A stretch of DNA of 16,160 nt from Pseudomonadota bacterium (GCA_030596145.1 JAUVKS010000012.1:1-16160); one strand, 5' to 3'; numbered from the stretch's first letter, positions 1 to 7,647 are shown. The notes: generated by a model from the letters alone, not told the origin. Numbers and translations: made by a program.

Positions 1-699
1 GTAAAATTTCTTTGCAATTTCGCTATTAGCTATAAAATCGGGATAACCTTCCACCAGTATGGTACCTTCATTCACTACATATGCTCTGTCGCAAACTGAA
101 AGAGTTTCCCTGACATTATGATCAGATATAATTATACCAATTTCCTTTGCTCTGAGTTTAAGTATTATTTCCTGAATATCCGCCACGGCAAGAGGATCAA
201 TTCCGGCAAAAGGCTCGTCAAGAAGTATGTACTCGGGGGATGTTACGAGAGCCCTCGTAATCTCCACCCTCCTTCGCTCTCCGCCGGAAAGTGAGTAAGC
301 CTTATTTTTCGCAAGATGTGATAGGTCTAGCTCTCCAAGAAGTTCTTTCAACCTGTTTGTTCTTTCATCTTCACCCACAGATAATGTCTCAAGAATTGCC
401 ATTATGTTTTCTTCGACTGTAAGTTTCCTGAATATCGATGGTTCTTGCGGTAAATAGTTTATACCCTTCCTTGCCCTGATGTACATGGGATATTCGCTGA
501 TATCTTCCCCGTTGAGTAAAATACTTCCACCGTCCGGTTTAATAAGACCTACTATCATATAAAAAGTTGTGGTTTTCCCTGCTCCATTGGGGCCCAAAAG
601 ACCGACTACCTCTCCGGGTTTGATTTCAAGATTAACCTCATTTACAACCCGTCTGCCACCGTAAATTTTTATCAATCCAGTTGCTGACAACTTTTTCAT
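1..699 (-). CDS. lptB: LPS export ABC transporter ATP-binding protein LptB (3' end cut off by window)
   Basis: Cytoplasmic ATPase of the LptB2FGC complex, which extracts LPS from the inner membrane and drives it across the periplasm. The start is the ATG at 699; 233 codons are visible and the frame is open at the left edge, so only about 8 residues of the usual ~241 are missing. Visible motifs: Walker A GPNGAGKT (36-43), Q-loop Q85 in YLPQEPSIFRKL, ABC signature LSGGE (137-141), Walker B YILLDEP (157-163, catalytic E162), D-loop AGIDP and switch H194 in ISDHNV. The LPQEPSIFRKLTVEENI stretch and SGGERRRVEITRAL are typical of LptB rather than other ABC ATPases. It lies 11 nt after the lptA stop, without a strong Shine-Dalgarno, so it is probably cotranscribed with lptC and lptA. 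In many Proteobacteria rpoN follows lptB; that gene would be outside the window. Confidence 0.97.
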   Translation of the reverse strand, partial: MKKLSATGLIKIYGGRRVVNEVNLEIKPGEVVGLLGPNGAGKTTTFYMIVGLIKPDGGSILLNGEDISEYPMYIRARKGINYLPQEPSIFRKLTVEENIMAILETLSVGEDERTNRLKELLGELDLSHLAKNKAYSLSGGERRRVEITRALVTSPEYILLDEPFAGIDPLAVADIQEIILKLRAKEIGIIISDHNVRETLSVCDRAYVVNEGTILVEGYPDFIANSEIAKKFY

Positions 700-710
700 A
701 GAAAACAGTT

Positions 711-1283
711 TCACTCTTTTATGCTTTTTTCATTCCTGGGTTCTTTGGGATAAATTGTTGCCGTTACCGGCCGGCCTGGAGCGCTTTCAACAATACCCCT
801 GTTTTCCTCAAGAAAAACAATTACTCGCTCCCCTTTAATAATGTTATTTCCGTCTTGCATGACCGCGTTGCCTGTCATAATAATTTTTTGTTCATCATTG
901 TAAAAAATCGCATTTTCACCTGTGACCACCCTTTCACCTTGTGTTATCCTGACGTTTCCTTTCGCTTCAATCCTCTCCAATTCCCCCGCTTTTATTATGC
1001 CCTTAGATCCTATCTTTTTCGACTTTCCTTCCCCTTTTTTATAGTACAGGAGGAGATTGTCTGTCTTTATGGTTTTATCTTCCTGAGTCGCTACAACATT
1101 GCCGGAAAATACAACAAGTCCCTTGTCATTATATGCATCAAGGCGATCGGATACGATCTTGATTGCACCCCCCCCCCTTCTGCTTTCAGTTTCCTTCGTC
1201 GGCTCACTCCCTCTGGCATAAATCTGCGAAAAGGAAAGAATCGTTAGTATTGTTAGCAATGATAAAAGGGAATTTCTTTTCAT
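711..1283 (-). CDS. lptA: Periplasmic LPS-bridge protein LptA (OstA-like)
   Basis: Periplasmic beta-jellyroll protein that would link LptC to LptD and form the bridge LPS slides along. 190 aa: an N-terminal signal peptide (residues 1-23, hydrophobic LLSLLTILTILSFSQIYA, likely cleavage after IYA), then an OstA/LptA domain with repeated strand patterns such as SDRLDAYNDKGLVVFSGNV (46-63), IEAKGNVRITQGERVVTGENA and IIMTGNAVMQDGNNIIKGERV. The length is normal for the family. ATG start at 1283 with little Shine-Dalgarno; the gap to the lptC stop is 17 nt, so reinitiation or coupling is likely. Oddity: a run of ten G on the coding strand (C10 on plus, 1168-1177) encodes part of RRGGGA (35-40) just after the signal peptide. 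A one-base slip there would abolish the mature protein. It ends in TGA, one of only two genes in the window that do. Confidence 0.93.
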   Translation of the reverse strand: MKRNSLLSLLTILTILSFSQIYARGSEPTKETESRRGGGAIKIVSDRLDAYNDKGLVVFSGNVVATQEDKTIKTDNLLLYYKKGEGKSKKIGSKGIIKAGELERIEAKGNVRITQGERVVTGENAIFYNDEQKIIMTGNAVMQDGNNIIKGERVIVFLEENRGIVESAPGRPVTATIYPKEPRNEKSIKE

Positions 1284-1300
1284 GCTATTTTCGGGTAGTT

Positions 1301-1891
1301 TTATTTAATAATGGCGGTTACCGTAGATAGCAGTGATACTTTTTCGGTCTTCATTAAAAGAGTCATCCCGACCCCGCTTATTTCCATTTGCTGGTTCTTC
1401 ATGGTAACATATCCGTCGGTGTATATCCTTTTATCTGAAGAACAATAATTAAGATGATCCGTTATGAAGCGATCACCCTTATCGGATATTACTTCGACAT
1501 TTCCATTAACCTCGATATCTTTTGTATCTGTACATAAACAACCTTCATCACCGGTCATTACGAACGTTCTACCATCAGACATAATAAGCTTTATCCTGAT
1601 GTTATTAAAGAAGACAAGATTGTCCTCCCTTATATATTTTGCAGAGTCTGCATTTATCTCCCATGTTGAATCAGGATCACCAACCTCTGTGTAATGAACA
1701 TCTTTAACATGAAGATCAACTTTTTCGGGCAGTATTTTCAGCAGGACATCTTTTTCTATTTTACCATCTTCTTTCAGCCACACACATACCAGGATTACCA
1801 GAACAATCAGAGCCCCGATTAAAACTATCTTCTTCCTGGATTTAAATAAGTCTTTAACGCTCTTCAATTTGATATTTAACCTGTTTTTCAA
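1301..1891 (-). CDS. lptC: LPS export protein LptC (inner-membrane anchored, periplasmic)
   Basis: Bitopic inner-membrane protein that passes LPS from LptB2FG to LptA. 196 aa: a basic N-terminus, one transmembrane segment at about 22-39 (IVLIGALIVLVILVCVWL), then a periplasmic LptC/OstA-type beta domain (strands such as STWEINADSAKYIREDNLVF, TFVMTGDEG, VNGNVEVISDKGDRFITDHLNY). Sequence identity in this family is always low; the call rests on topology, beta pattern and position directly before lptA and lptB. The start is a TTG at 1889-1891, with a weak GGGTG about 11 nt upstream. No ATG or GTG gives a better frame: the upstream GTG meets a stop within three codons. Three cysteines (Cys-Leu-Cys and Asn-Tyr-Cys) lie in the periplasmic part. 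The 177-nt gap upstream of it carries one repeat. Confidence 0.88.
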   Translation of the reverse strand: MKNRLNIKLKSVKDLFKSRKKIVLIGALIVLVILVCVWLKEDGKIEKDVLLKILPEKVDLHVKDVHYTEVGDPDSTWEINADSAKYIREDNLVFFNNIRIKLIMSDGRTFVMTGDEGCLCTDTKDIEVNGNVEVISDKGDRFITDHLNYCSSDKRIYTDGYVTMKNQQMEISGVGMTLLMKTEKVSLLSTVTAIIK

Positions 1892-1992
1892 TTTAATGTA
1901 TCACCCTGCTTGAGATATGTAAAGTGGAACGTAATTTACCATTATTTCCAGAAGTTAGGCTTTTATGGCAAAACGGATTTTACATTACAATA

Positions 1993-2041
1993 AGATTTCT
2001 CGCGGAGTTTATGCTGAGCGAAGCGTAGTGCTCGAAATGAC
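1993..2041. repeat. Imperfect inverted repeat between kdsC and lptC
   Basis: The ends AGATTTCTCGC and GCTCGAAATGAC are imperfect inverted copies; the middle holds a small GAGCGAAGCG-type palindrome. The composition resembles the 'GTCATTTCGAGCGAAGCGAGAAATCT' class of dispersed intergenic repeats. It sits in the 177-nt gap (1892-2068) in which no gene is seen. A function is not known; it may weakly attenuate readthrough from kdsC into lptC. Confidence 0.55.
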
Positions 2042-2068
2042 AACTTTAGTGTGTTTTCGGACAGTCTC

Positions 2069-2626
2069 CTATGCTGATGATGAATTGTTCAGATCGTATG
2101 TGGAGGCAATTTCATCCCATTTTCCATGTACCTGAAGAATTATTTCACATATCTCTCTAACTGCGCCTCTGCCGCCTCTTCTTTCCGTAATGTAATCTGA
2201 TGCTTTTTTTACATAGACCATCGCATCCGCCACAGCTACTGAAAATCCTACTTTCCTGAACACTGGAACGTCTACTATATCGTCCCCCATATAAGCAATA
2301 TTGTCACTGCCAATATCTCTCTTTCGGAGAATCCTTTCTAAGACCTCCACCTTGTTTTTGGTACCCTGATAAACTTCATTAATTCCAAGTTCTTCAGCAC
2401 GATGCTCTACAACTTTTGATTTTCTTCCAGTCAGAAGAACAACGTCAATTCCGTATCTCATCAGAAGCTTCAGCCCATGTCCATCCCTGACGTCAAAATT
2501 CTTTGTCTCATTTCCAAGATCATCGATAATTATTCTTCCATCCGTCAAAACTCCGTCGACATCCAGAATCAAAAGCTTAATACGTTTGATTTTTTCAAGC
2601 AACTTCTCATCAAGAGATCTATTCAT
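2069..2626 (-). CDS. kdsC: 3-deoxy-D-manno-octulosonate 8-phosphate phosphatase (KdsC)
   Basis: HAD-superfamily phosphatase that hydrolyses Kdo-8-phosphate to Kdo, the step after KdsA in Kdo synthesis; cytoplasmic, Mg-dependent. 185 aa, a normal length for the cap-less C0 HAD subfamily that works as a tetramer. Visible motifs: I LDVDGVLTDG with D22 and D24; II LLTGRKS with T66, followed by the KdsC-like SKVVEHRAEELGI; III lysine K90 or K92 in QGTKNK; IV YMGDDIVD with D115 and D116. The C-terminal GGRGAVREICE (around 150-160) is the glycine-rich tail that reaches into the neighbouring active site in KdsC tetramers. ATG start at 2626 with AGGTGA five bases upstream. It follows kdsA after 132 nt of repeat-rich DNA and precedes lptC, a common Kdo/Lpt arrangement. 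Confidence 0.96.
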   Translation of the reverse strand: MNRSLDEKLLEKIKRIKLLILDVDGVLTDGRIIIDDLGNETKNFDVRDGHGLKLLMRYGIDVVLLTGRKSKVVEHRAEELGINEVYQGTKNKVEVLERILRKRDIGSDNIAYMGDDIVDVPVFRKVGFSVAVADAMVYVKKASDYITERRGGRGAVREICEIILQVHGKWDEIASTYDLNNSSSA

Positions 2627-2639
2627 AGTTCACCTTTCT

Positions 2640-2780
2640 TATTATTCGCCACCAAGACACAAAATCACCCAGCGGTTCTATTGGTTAGTTAAGCAATGAA
2701 ACGAATGAAACCAATTGAACTAATGAAACTGTTTTTCATTTCTTTCTTTGTGCCTCTGTTACTTTGTGCCTTTCTTTACT
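2640..2780. repeat. Degenerate repeat-rich spacer (GGCACAAAG and GTTTCATT motifs) between kdsA and kdsC
   Basis: Read on the minus strand, GGCACAAAG occurs twice 15 nt apart, once over the last kdsA codons and once after the stop. It is followed by several GTTTCATT or GTTCAATT words and a final copy of a CACAAAATC-like motif. This type of low-complexity 'GGCACAAAG' DNA is commonly dispersed between genes in environmental Proteobacteria (recollection). No gene, promoter or terminator was recognised in it. Confidence 0.5.
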
Positions 2781-3586
2781 ATTCCATCTATTCCCTTCAA
2801 TACAGAAAGTAATTTTGGAAGCGAATCAAGATAAAGAGAATTGGAACCGTCACACAGCGCGCATTCGGGATCGGGATGAACTTCTAAAAACAGGCCGTCA
2901 ATCCCCACAGCAACTGCCGCTCTTGAAAGATATGGCACCATCTCTCTCTGCCCACCAGAAGCATCACCAGCGCCACCGGGAAACTGAACACTGTGTGTGG
3001 CATCGAAAACAACAGGATACCCCATATCCCGCATGATGGGAAGTGCACGAAAATCAGAAACAAGATTATTATACCCAAAGCTTGCCCCTCTTTCTGTAAT
3101 CATAATGTTTTCATTTCCAGTCGATGATACCTTTGTTAGTATATTGGATACATCCCACGGCGCAAGGAATTGCCCCTTTTTTATGTTTATTATCCTGGCT
3201 TTCCTGGCAACCTCCATTATGAAATCTGTCTGCCGACTGAGAAATGCCGGTACCTGCATCACATCCAGTACCTGCGAGGCCATTTCAATTTCCTCAAAAC
3301 GATGTACGTCGGAAAGGACAGGGATCTCCAGTTCTACCTTGATGCCCTTTAGAATTCGAAGACCTTCTATCAAGCCCGGCCCTCTGTAAGAATTTATAGA
3401 AGTACGGTTCGCCTTATCGTAGGAAGCCTTGAATATTAATGGTATCTCAAGCTCACCGGTGATTCTCTTTAAAAATACGGCGATATCCCTGGTCTTTTCT
3501 TCGTCTTCAATTACACAGGGTCCAGCAATAAGCACAAAAGGGGCTCCACCTCCAATGGCAAAATCTTGTAAGGTTATTTGTTTCAT
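2759..3586 (-). CDS. kdsA: 3-deoxy-8-phosphooctulonate synthase (KdsA), metal-dependent type
   Basis: Condenses phosphoenolpyruvate with D-arabinose 5-phosphate to give Kdo-8-phosphate, the first committed step to Kdo of the LPS inner core. 275 aa, a complete class I DAHP/KDO8P-synthase TIM barrel. Signature stretches: LIAGPCVIEDEE (19-30), FKASYDKANRTS (52-63), SYRGPGL, QVPAFLSRQTD (111-121), KKGQFLAPWD, TERGASFGYNN (164-174) and VFDATHSVQFPGG (193-205). C24, H198, E235 and D246 (in CDGSN) fit the four metal ligands of the metal-dependent class (as in Aquifex), rather than the metal-free E. coli class, which has Asn instead of this Cys. ATG at 3586 with GAGGGTG upstream. The last codons and the TAA lie in a GGCACAAAG repeat, so the extreme C-terminus (KKGTK) may be repeat-derived. 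It works with kdsC downstream. Confidence 0.97.
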   Translation of the reverse strand: MKQITLQDFAIGGGAPFVLIAGPCVIEDEEKTRDIAVFLKRITGELEIPLIFKASYDKANRTSINSYRGPGLIEGLRILKGIKVELEIPVLSDVHRFEEIEMASQVLDVMQVPAFLSRQTDFIMEVARKARIINIKKGQFLAPWDVSNILTKVSSTGNENIMITERGASFGYNNLVSDFRALPIMRDMGYPVVFDATHSVQFPGGAGDASGGQREMVPYLSRAAVAVGIDGLFLEVHPDPECALCDGSNSLYLDSLPKLLSVLKGIDGIVKKGTK

Positions 3587-3603
3587 TAATTCACCCTCTA
3601 ATA

Positions 3604-3627
3604 GCAGCCCTAAAGGGCTGCACTACA
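3604..3627. repeat. GTAG-foot palindromic repeat (GCAGCCC-TAAA-GGGCTGC)
   Basis: A perfect 7-bp stem with a TAAA loop, followed by ACTAC (GTAG on the minus strand). It fills most of the 60-nt gap between the TPR gene and kdsA. The same GCAGCCC/GGGCTGC stem and CTAC end recur at 9904-9925, which makes it a member of a dispersed REP-like family. It could act as an mRNA stability or processing hairpin in the transcript. Confidence 0.7.
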
Positions 3628-3646
3628 CTACATTTGCAAGATATTC

Positions 3647-5653
3647 CTATTTTTCATATTTTTGTTGTAACATCTTGATCCTCATCTGTGGTATCTTGCC
3701 TGCCGCCTCGTCTGAATCGGGATTGAGTCGATAGGCATTGGTATATTCCCTGAGGGCATCATTATACATCTTTTTCTTTTCATAAGCTGCCCCTATATTA
3801 AGATATACCATATAATCTTCCTTATCGTAGCGCAGTGATTTTTTATAATATTTAATCACTTTGTCAGTATCTCCTTTAAGACCGTAAACATAAGCAAGGC
3901 TCGAATAGATATCTGCTCTTTTTGAATCCAGTTTAATCATCTTTTTGTATGTTTTTATGGCCTTATCGTAATTCTTCTTTTTCAAGTAATAATCCGCAAG
4001 GATAGTCAATACCTCCATGGTCGGATGTGAAGAAGCAATTTTTTCATACTCTGAGATGGCTTTTTTTGATTTTCCAAGCTTGTCGTAGGCGAAGGCTAAA
4101 TTGTATCGTACTTGCGTATCCTTTACTCCATATTTTATTGCTTTTTCGTAGTTTTCAGCCGCCTGTTTGTATTTCTTCATCTGCCCATACGCGAAGCCGA
4201 GGCCGGCATAGATTGAACCATCCTCAGGTGAAATCTTTACGGTTTTATTGTAAAGCTTGACAGCGCTGCTGTACTTCTTGGTCCTGAGATAATAGTCGGC
4301 CAGTCTGGTCATGGCATCAATATCATCAGGATTGATCTTCAATACCTTTTTGTATTCATCAGCCGCCTCCCGGTAGCGTTTTTTCTTTTCATAAGCCACA
4401 CCCAGATTAAAGTGAATCACCGGATCTTTTGGGTTCAACGATATAGCTTTCTTGTAATTCGCTATTTCTTTTTCCCATAACCCCTTACCTCCATAGGCAA
4501 GTCCAATATTCGCGTATGCTGACGCGTTCTTAGGCTGCTTTTTTATTACGTCTCTATACAACTTTATAGATTCGTCATATTTTTTAACATTAAGATAAGC
4601 GTTAGCCAGAGCAACCATAACATTGACATTGCCCGGCATCTTTTTCAAAACATGTTCGTACTCTCCAATGGCATTTTCAATTTTTCCTGTTTTTTCATAG
4701 GCCTTTGCCAGATTGTAACGAACCGTCGTGTTGTTCGGATTCAGCCTCAATGATGCCGTATAGTTTGCGACAGCCTTTTCCCATCTATCCAGTTCCCCAT
4801 AAGCGAAGGCGATATTCGCATAAGCGGAGGCATCCTTTGGGTTAATCCGGATAATTTTCCTGTAAATTGGCAGCGTCTCGCTATACTTTTTCTTCTTTAT
4901 ATAACAACTTGATAATTCAACCAGAGCCTCCATATCATCCGGCTTTAGCTTCAGAACACTCTCATATTGAGAAATTGCCTTATTAAGCATTCCTTTGCGA
5001 ACATAAACCCGGGCAAGCATCTTGCGGACATTGGTATCCTTTTTATTCATACCTATTGCCCGTTTGAGATAGTCGATCTGCGAGCTTTTACTGTCGGATC
5101 CCCTGGCAAATCTCAGCCAGTCCTGCGGCGTAATCTCCACCTTTATTGGAATCGACGCAATATTCTCATCACGACACCTGACAACAATATTGTAGTTCGA
5201 GTCGGAATGGCTTTTCTTTTCTATAATTACTTTATCAACCAATTCAATGCCTTTAAGTAAAACCCTGAAGTCGTTTCGATCCCCGAGACCTTCAACATCA
5301 ACGGTAATTCCCCTGTCAAAAAGAGAATCAGAGGAGACGTCCTTTATGACAAATTCATCACGGTAGGAAATTTCCAGGACGTCATCTTTTGTTAATCTAT
5401 AGTCCTTTCCGTTCTTCTCAATGTCGAGATAATGAAATTGAGGTTTATGGCCGAGGACAGTGGAGAGAAATACATTTTTTACATTCGAGACTCGAGAGAC
5501 CCAGTCATCGACACTCGCCCTGTAGAAGTGCGTAAAAATAACACCAGCAACAAAGGATATCAGGAGAATGGCAATTATAACCAGAATGTAAAAAGACCCG
5601 CCCCCTCTTTGCCTTGTATTCTTTTTAGTTTTTACTGACTTATAGTAATCCAC
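3647..5653 (-). CDS. Membrane-anchored tetratricopeptide repeat protein, function unknown
   Basis: 668 aa. One N-terminal transmembrane segment (about 21-41, FYILVIIAILLISFVAGVIF), preceded by a basic segment (inside-positive), places the rest in the periplasm or at the outer face of the inner membrane. Residues ~73-180 form a beta-rich, non-TPR region without a recognised family. From about 185 to the end there are some 13 TPR units. These form a higher-order repeat of three TPRs with a 102-residue period: SAYANI(A/G)(F/L)AYG occurs at 276 and 378, and again as YAGLGFAYG and YSSLAYVYG. Such domains are protein-binding scaffolds; the partner is unknown. The start is GTG at 5653, two bases after the xerD stop, with GAGG inside the last xerD codons, so it is translationally coupled to xerD. 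A role in envelope or LPS assembly is only suggested by the kdsA-kdsC-lpt genes that follow. Confidence 0.9.
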   Translation of the reverse strand: MDYYKSVKTKKNTRQRGGGSFYILVIIAILLISFVAGVIFTHFYRASVDDWVSRVSNVKNVFLSTVLGHKPQFHYLDIEKNGKDYRLTKDDVLEISYRDEFVIKDVSSDSLFDRGITVDVEGLGDRNDFRVLLKGIELVDKVIIEKKSHSDSNYNIVVRCRDENIASIPIKVEITPQDWLRFARGSDSKSSQIDYLKRAIGMNKKDTNVRKMLARVYVRKGMLNKAISQYESVLKLKPDDMEALVELSSCYIKKKKYSETLPIYRKIIRINPKDASAYANIAFAYGELDRWEKAVANYTASLRLNPNNTTVRYNLAKAYEKTGKIENAIGEYEHVLKKMPGNVNVMVALANAYLNVKKYDESIKLYRDVIKKQPKNASAYANIGLAYGGKGLWEKEIANYKKAISLNPKDPVIHFNLGVAYEKKKRYREAADEYKKVLKINPDDIDAMTRLADYYLRTKKYSSAVKLYNKTVKISPEDGSIYAGLGFAYGQMKKYKQAAENYEKAIKYGVKDTQVRYNLAFAYDKLGKSKKAISEYEKIASSHPTMEVLTILADYYLKKKNYDKAIKTYKKMIKLDSKRADIYSSLAYVYGLKGDTDKVIKYYKKSLRYDKEDYMVYLNIGAAYEKKKMYNDALREYTNAYRLNPDSDEAAGKIPQMRIKMLQQKYEK

Positions 5654-5655
5654 TT

Positions 5656-6543
5656 TTATCCTCTTGGATGATATTTCTTGTGAATATCCTTCAATCTTTC
5701 TCTGGTAACATGGGTGTAAATCTGCGTTGTTGATATATCAGTATGTCCAAGCATTACCTGGACAGAGCGGAGATCCGCTCCCCCTTCCAGAAGATGGGTC
5801 GCGAAAGAATGCCTGAATGTGTGAGGATGTACCTTCTTTCGCATTCCTGTCTTGTTAACATATTTTTTTACGATCTTCCAGAACCCCTGCCTGGAAAGAC
5901 CCTTGCCGGATCTGTTAAGAAAAAGAATACTTGTCATATTTTCCTTTAAAAGTCTTGGCCTGATACTTTCGACATATTGATGCAAGCAATCGAAAGCGGT
6001 TTTACCTATTGGAACAATCCTTTCTTTCCCTCCCTTTCCCATTGTGACCAGATACCCTACCTGCCAGTTGATGCTGTTTATGGTCAGTGAAATCAATTCT
6101 GACACACGAATCCCGGTGGCGTACATAAGTTCCAGCATCGTTTTATCCCTCATACCAAGGAGGGTTTTCATTTCCGGCTGCTCCAGAAGAAGATTCATTT
6201 CAGCCCTGCTCAAGGTATCGGGGAGGCGCATCCATACCCTGCCCAGCTCGATATTCGCCACGGGATTTTCATCAACAATATTTTCACGAAGGAGATATTT
6301 ATAGAATCCCCTGATAGCAGCAAGTCCTCTATTAATAGAATTTGCCATCAAACCACCTTTTCTCAGGTTCCCCAAACAGGCAATCACATCATCGGGGGTA
6401 ATATCTTCGATAGTTTTAATTCCTCTGTTTTGCATAAATTCTACATACTTGTTTAAATCCCGGCTGTAAGCCTCCAGAGTGTTAAGGGAGACACCTTTTT
6501 CAACGGCAAGGAAATTCATATATTCATCAACATAACGATGCAT
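5656..6543 (-). CDS. xerD: Tyrosine site-specific recombinase XerD
   Basis: Recombinase that would resolve chromosome dimers at dif (with XerC or alone) near the division septum. 295 aa, normal length for XerC/XerD. N-terminal SAM-like core-binding domain (about 1-90, with SLNTLEAYSRDLNKYVEFM and NSINRGLAAIRGFYKYL), C-terminal catalytic domain (about 108-290). All catalytic residues are visible: R146 in YATGIRVSEL, the beta-hairpin lysine in GKGGKERIVP (K170 or K173), H241 and R244 in HPHTFRHSFATH, H267 in LGHTDISTTQ and the nucleophile Y276 in QIYTH. The match to XerD (rather than a phage integrase) rests on size, lack of insertions, SINRGLAAIRGFYKYL and LGHTDISTTQIYTHV. ATG at 6543 with a weak AGGG about 10 nt upstream. 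It heads the minus-strand run of genes; no dif site was recognised here. Confidence 0.95.
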   Translation of the reverse strand: MHRYVDEYMNFLAVEKGVSLNTLEAYSRDLNKYVEFMQNRGIKTIEDITPDDVIACLGNLRKGGLMANSINRGLAAIRGFYKYLLRENIVDENPVANIELGRVWMRLPDTLSRAEMNLLLEQPEMKTLLGMRDKTMLELMYATGIRVSELISLTINSINWQVGYLVTMGKGGKERIVPIGKTAFDCLHQYVESIRPRLLKENMTSILFLNRSGKGLSRQGFWKIVKKYVNKTGMRKKVHPHTFRHSFATHLLEGGADLRSVQVMLGHTDISTTQIYTHVTRERLKDIHKKYHPRG

Positions 6544-6570
6544 TTTATCACTGCCCTAAATTGATACAAT

Positions 6571-6677
6571 CGTAAAAAGTCTGACATTCCGTAAAAATCT
6601 GTCATTCCCGCGTAAGCGGGAATCTATAAGCGGCTAAGCACTTGAAAAGACTGGATTCCCGTTTTCACGGGAATGAC
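6571..6677. repeat. Inverted-repeat element of the GTCATTCCCGC family, copy 1
   Basis: The core 6601-6677 starts with GTCATTCCCGCGTAAGCGGG and ends with CCCGTTTTCACGGGAATGAC, that is, two hairpins facing each other between inverted GTCATTCCCG ends. To the left, CGTAAAAAGTC (6571-6581) is a word that also flanks the second copy at 11814-11930. A REP doublet or small non-autonomous element is likely. It lies upstream of xerD, in the 592-nt gap between pilin 1 and xerD (6544-7135), which otherwise holds a further repeat (6732-6802), a G8 tract (~6947-6954) and the pilin 1 terminator. No gene was seen in the gap. Confidence 0.75.
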
Positions 6678-6731
6678 AAAATTGTGGATATTTCGACTTC
6701 CAAGTAACTTAAATTCGCGAATGTATTGTGC

Positions 6732-6802
6732 GTTGCGGCCCCTCCGTGGGCAACATGTTAACGCATAACACATACGGGTGGGGCACAGAGGCCCCACGCT
6801 AC
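6732..6802. repeat. Palindromic repeats with CTAC end (GGGGC-ACAGAG-GCCCC type)
   Basis: Two hairpins: GTTGCGGCCCC...GGGCAAC (6732-6754, imperfect) and GTGGGGCACAGAGGCCCCAC followed by GCTAC (to 6802). The second recurs in opposite orientation at 14582-14605 (GTAGCATGGGGCCTCTGTGCCCCAC), which defines a dispersed family. On the minus strand this copy starts with GTAG, like the other REP-like elements here. Confidence 0.7.
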
Positions 6803-7000
6803 TTTGTTTGTCCATGCCACCCATAATAAGAAAACTGGTGGGCAATGCCACCCTGCAAATCTGATTTTTCATATAGAGTCTAAGAAATACTGGACAGGAT
6901 TGCAAGTATCATATTTTTTCTTACAATTGTATTTGATTCTAAAAAAGGGGGGGGCCTCATCGCCGCGATTTAGGCAGATGATGTGATAATGGATATTACA

Positions 7001-7034
7001 AAAAAAAGGATCCTGAAAAGGATCCCTTTTTCAA
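7001..7034 (-). terminator. Intrinsic terminator of pilin 1
   Basis: On the minus strand the transcript has GGATCC, loop TTTTCA, GGATCC, followed directly by seven T. The six-base stem is perfect. An A-rich stretch on the other side makes it partly bidirectional. It is about 100 nt after the pilin 1 stop; before it the 3' region carries a second potential hairpin of G-rich (7046-7055) and C-rich (7061-7071) tracts. Confidence 0.85.
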
Positions 7035-7135
7035 ATGAAAGAGAAGGGGGTGGGGTGTGTCCCCCCCTCCCTTTAATCGGTTGAAGTGGTGGGTCTGTCC
7101 AGAGTGTAGACATGACCCCTGATTGAGACTCTAAC

Positions 7136-7528
7136 TTACGGAGCTGCCAAAGAGTCCGCCGTTATAACACCTAACGCATTCATAGTATAGACACCAGCCA
7201 GCTGAGCATGAGCGCCACTTAAGATGAAAGTAGAAGCAGTACCTGTAGTAACTGTAACTGTTACGCCAGCAGTTGCCGTGTATCCAGCGGCTGTACAATC
7301 AGCAATAAGTATTCCGACAGCAGCCGGGTTATCAGCGAAAAACGCCACTGCGGCCGTATAACAGTTTTTTGTATCCGTTTTTGTAGCTGCTATGTAACCT
7401 CTTGCCCTGTACTGCGCAAACTGCGGAATCGCGATTGCCGCCAGGATTCCGATAATCGCGATAACGATCATCAGCTCAATTAACGTAAAACCTTTCTGAT
7501 TCTTCTTTTTGTTCAATTTCATTAACAT
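7136..7528 (-). CDS. pilA: Type IV pilin (PilA-like major pilin candidate), pilin 1
   Basis: Type IV prepilin. 130 aa: a short basic leader MLMKLNKKKNQKG, prepilin-peptidase site G13|F14, then FTLIELMIVIAIIGILAAIAIP with the conserved mature Glu5, the hydrophobic helix that anchors the subunit in the membrane and packs the pilus core. The globular part (about 45-130) is Ala/Thr/Gly-rich and has two cysteines (C56, C78) that could form a disulphide. The start ATG 7528 is chosen because AGGAGG lies 6 nt upstream; the in-frame ATG two codons later is 12 nt away. It has its own sigma-54 promoter (7648-7663) and upstream repeat element (7784-7820), and a strong terminator (7001-7034), so it can be a monocistronic, PilR-controlled gene. 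The 59 nt encoding the leader end and helix are identical to pilin 2. Confidence 0.93.
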   Translation of the reverse strand: MLMKLNKKKNQKGFTLIELMIVIAIIGILAAIAIPQFAQYRARGYIAATKTDTKNCYTAAVAFFADNPAAVGILIADCTAAGYTATAGVTVTVTTGTASTFILSGAHAQLAGVYTMNALGVITADSLAAP

Positions 7529-7647
7529 AACATACCTCCTTACATTTGTTTAACTGGTTTTCTTATATGATCTTTTTACAAACACCTTGTGAACACTAAA
7601 GCCTTGAACCACCCTCCTTTCACGGTTGCTTTCTATTGCTTTATCTT

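Noticed and set aside
855..1247. Plus-strand ORF opposite lptA
   Set aside because: Antisense shadow of a well supported gene; no family resemblance.
5656..6677. Integron or phage integrase context, or a dif site next to xerD
   Set aside because: XerD has chromosomal-type length and neighbours; no attC, attachment core duplication or dif-like 28-mer was recognised.
6624..6905. Minus-strand 93-aa ORF
   Set aside because: Runs through hairpin repeats, giving a repeat-type peptide (FVIPVKTGIQSFQ) with no ribosome site.
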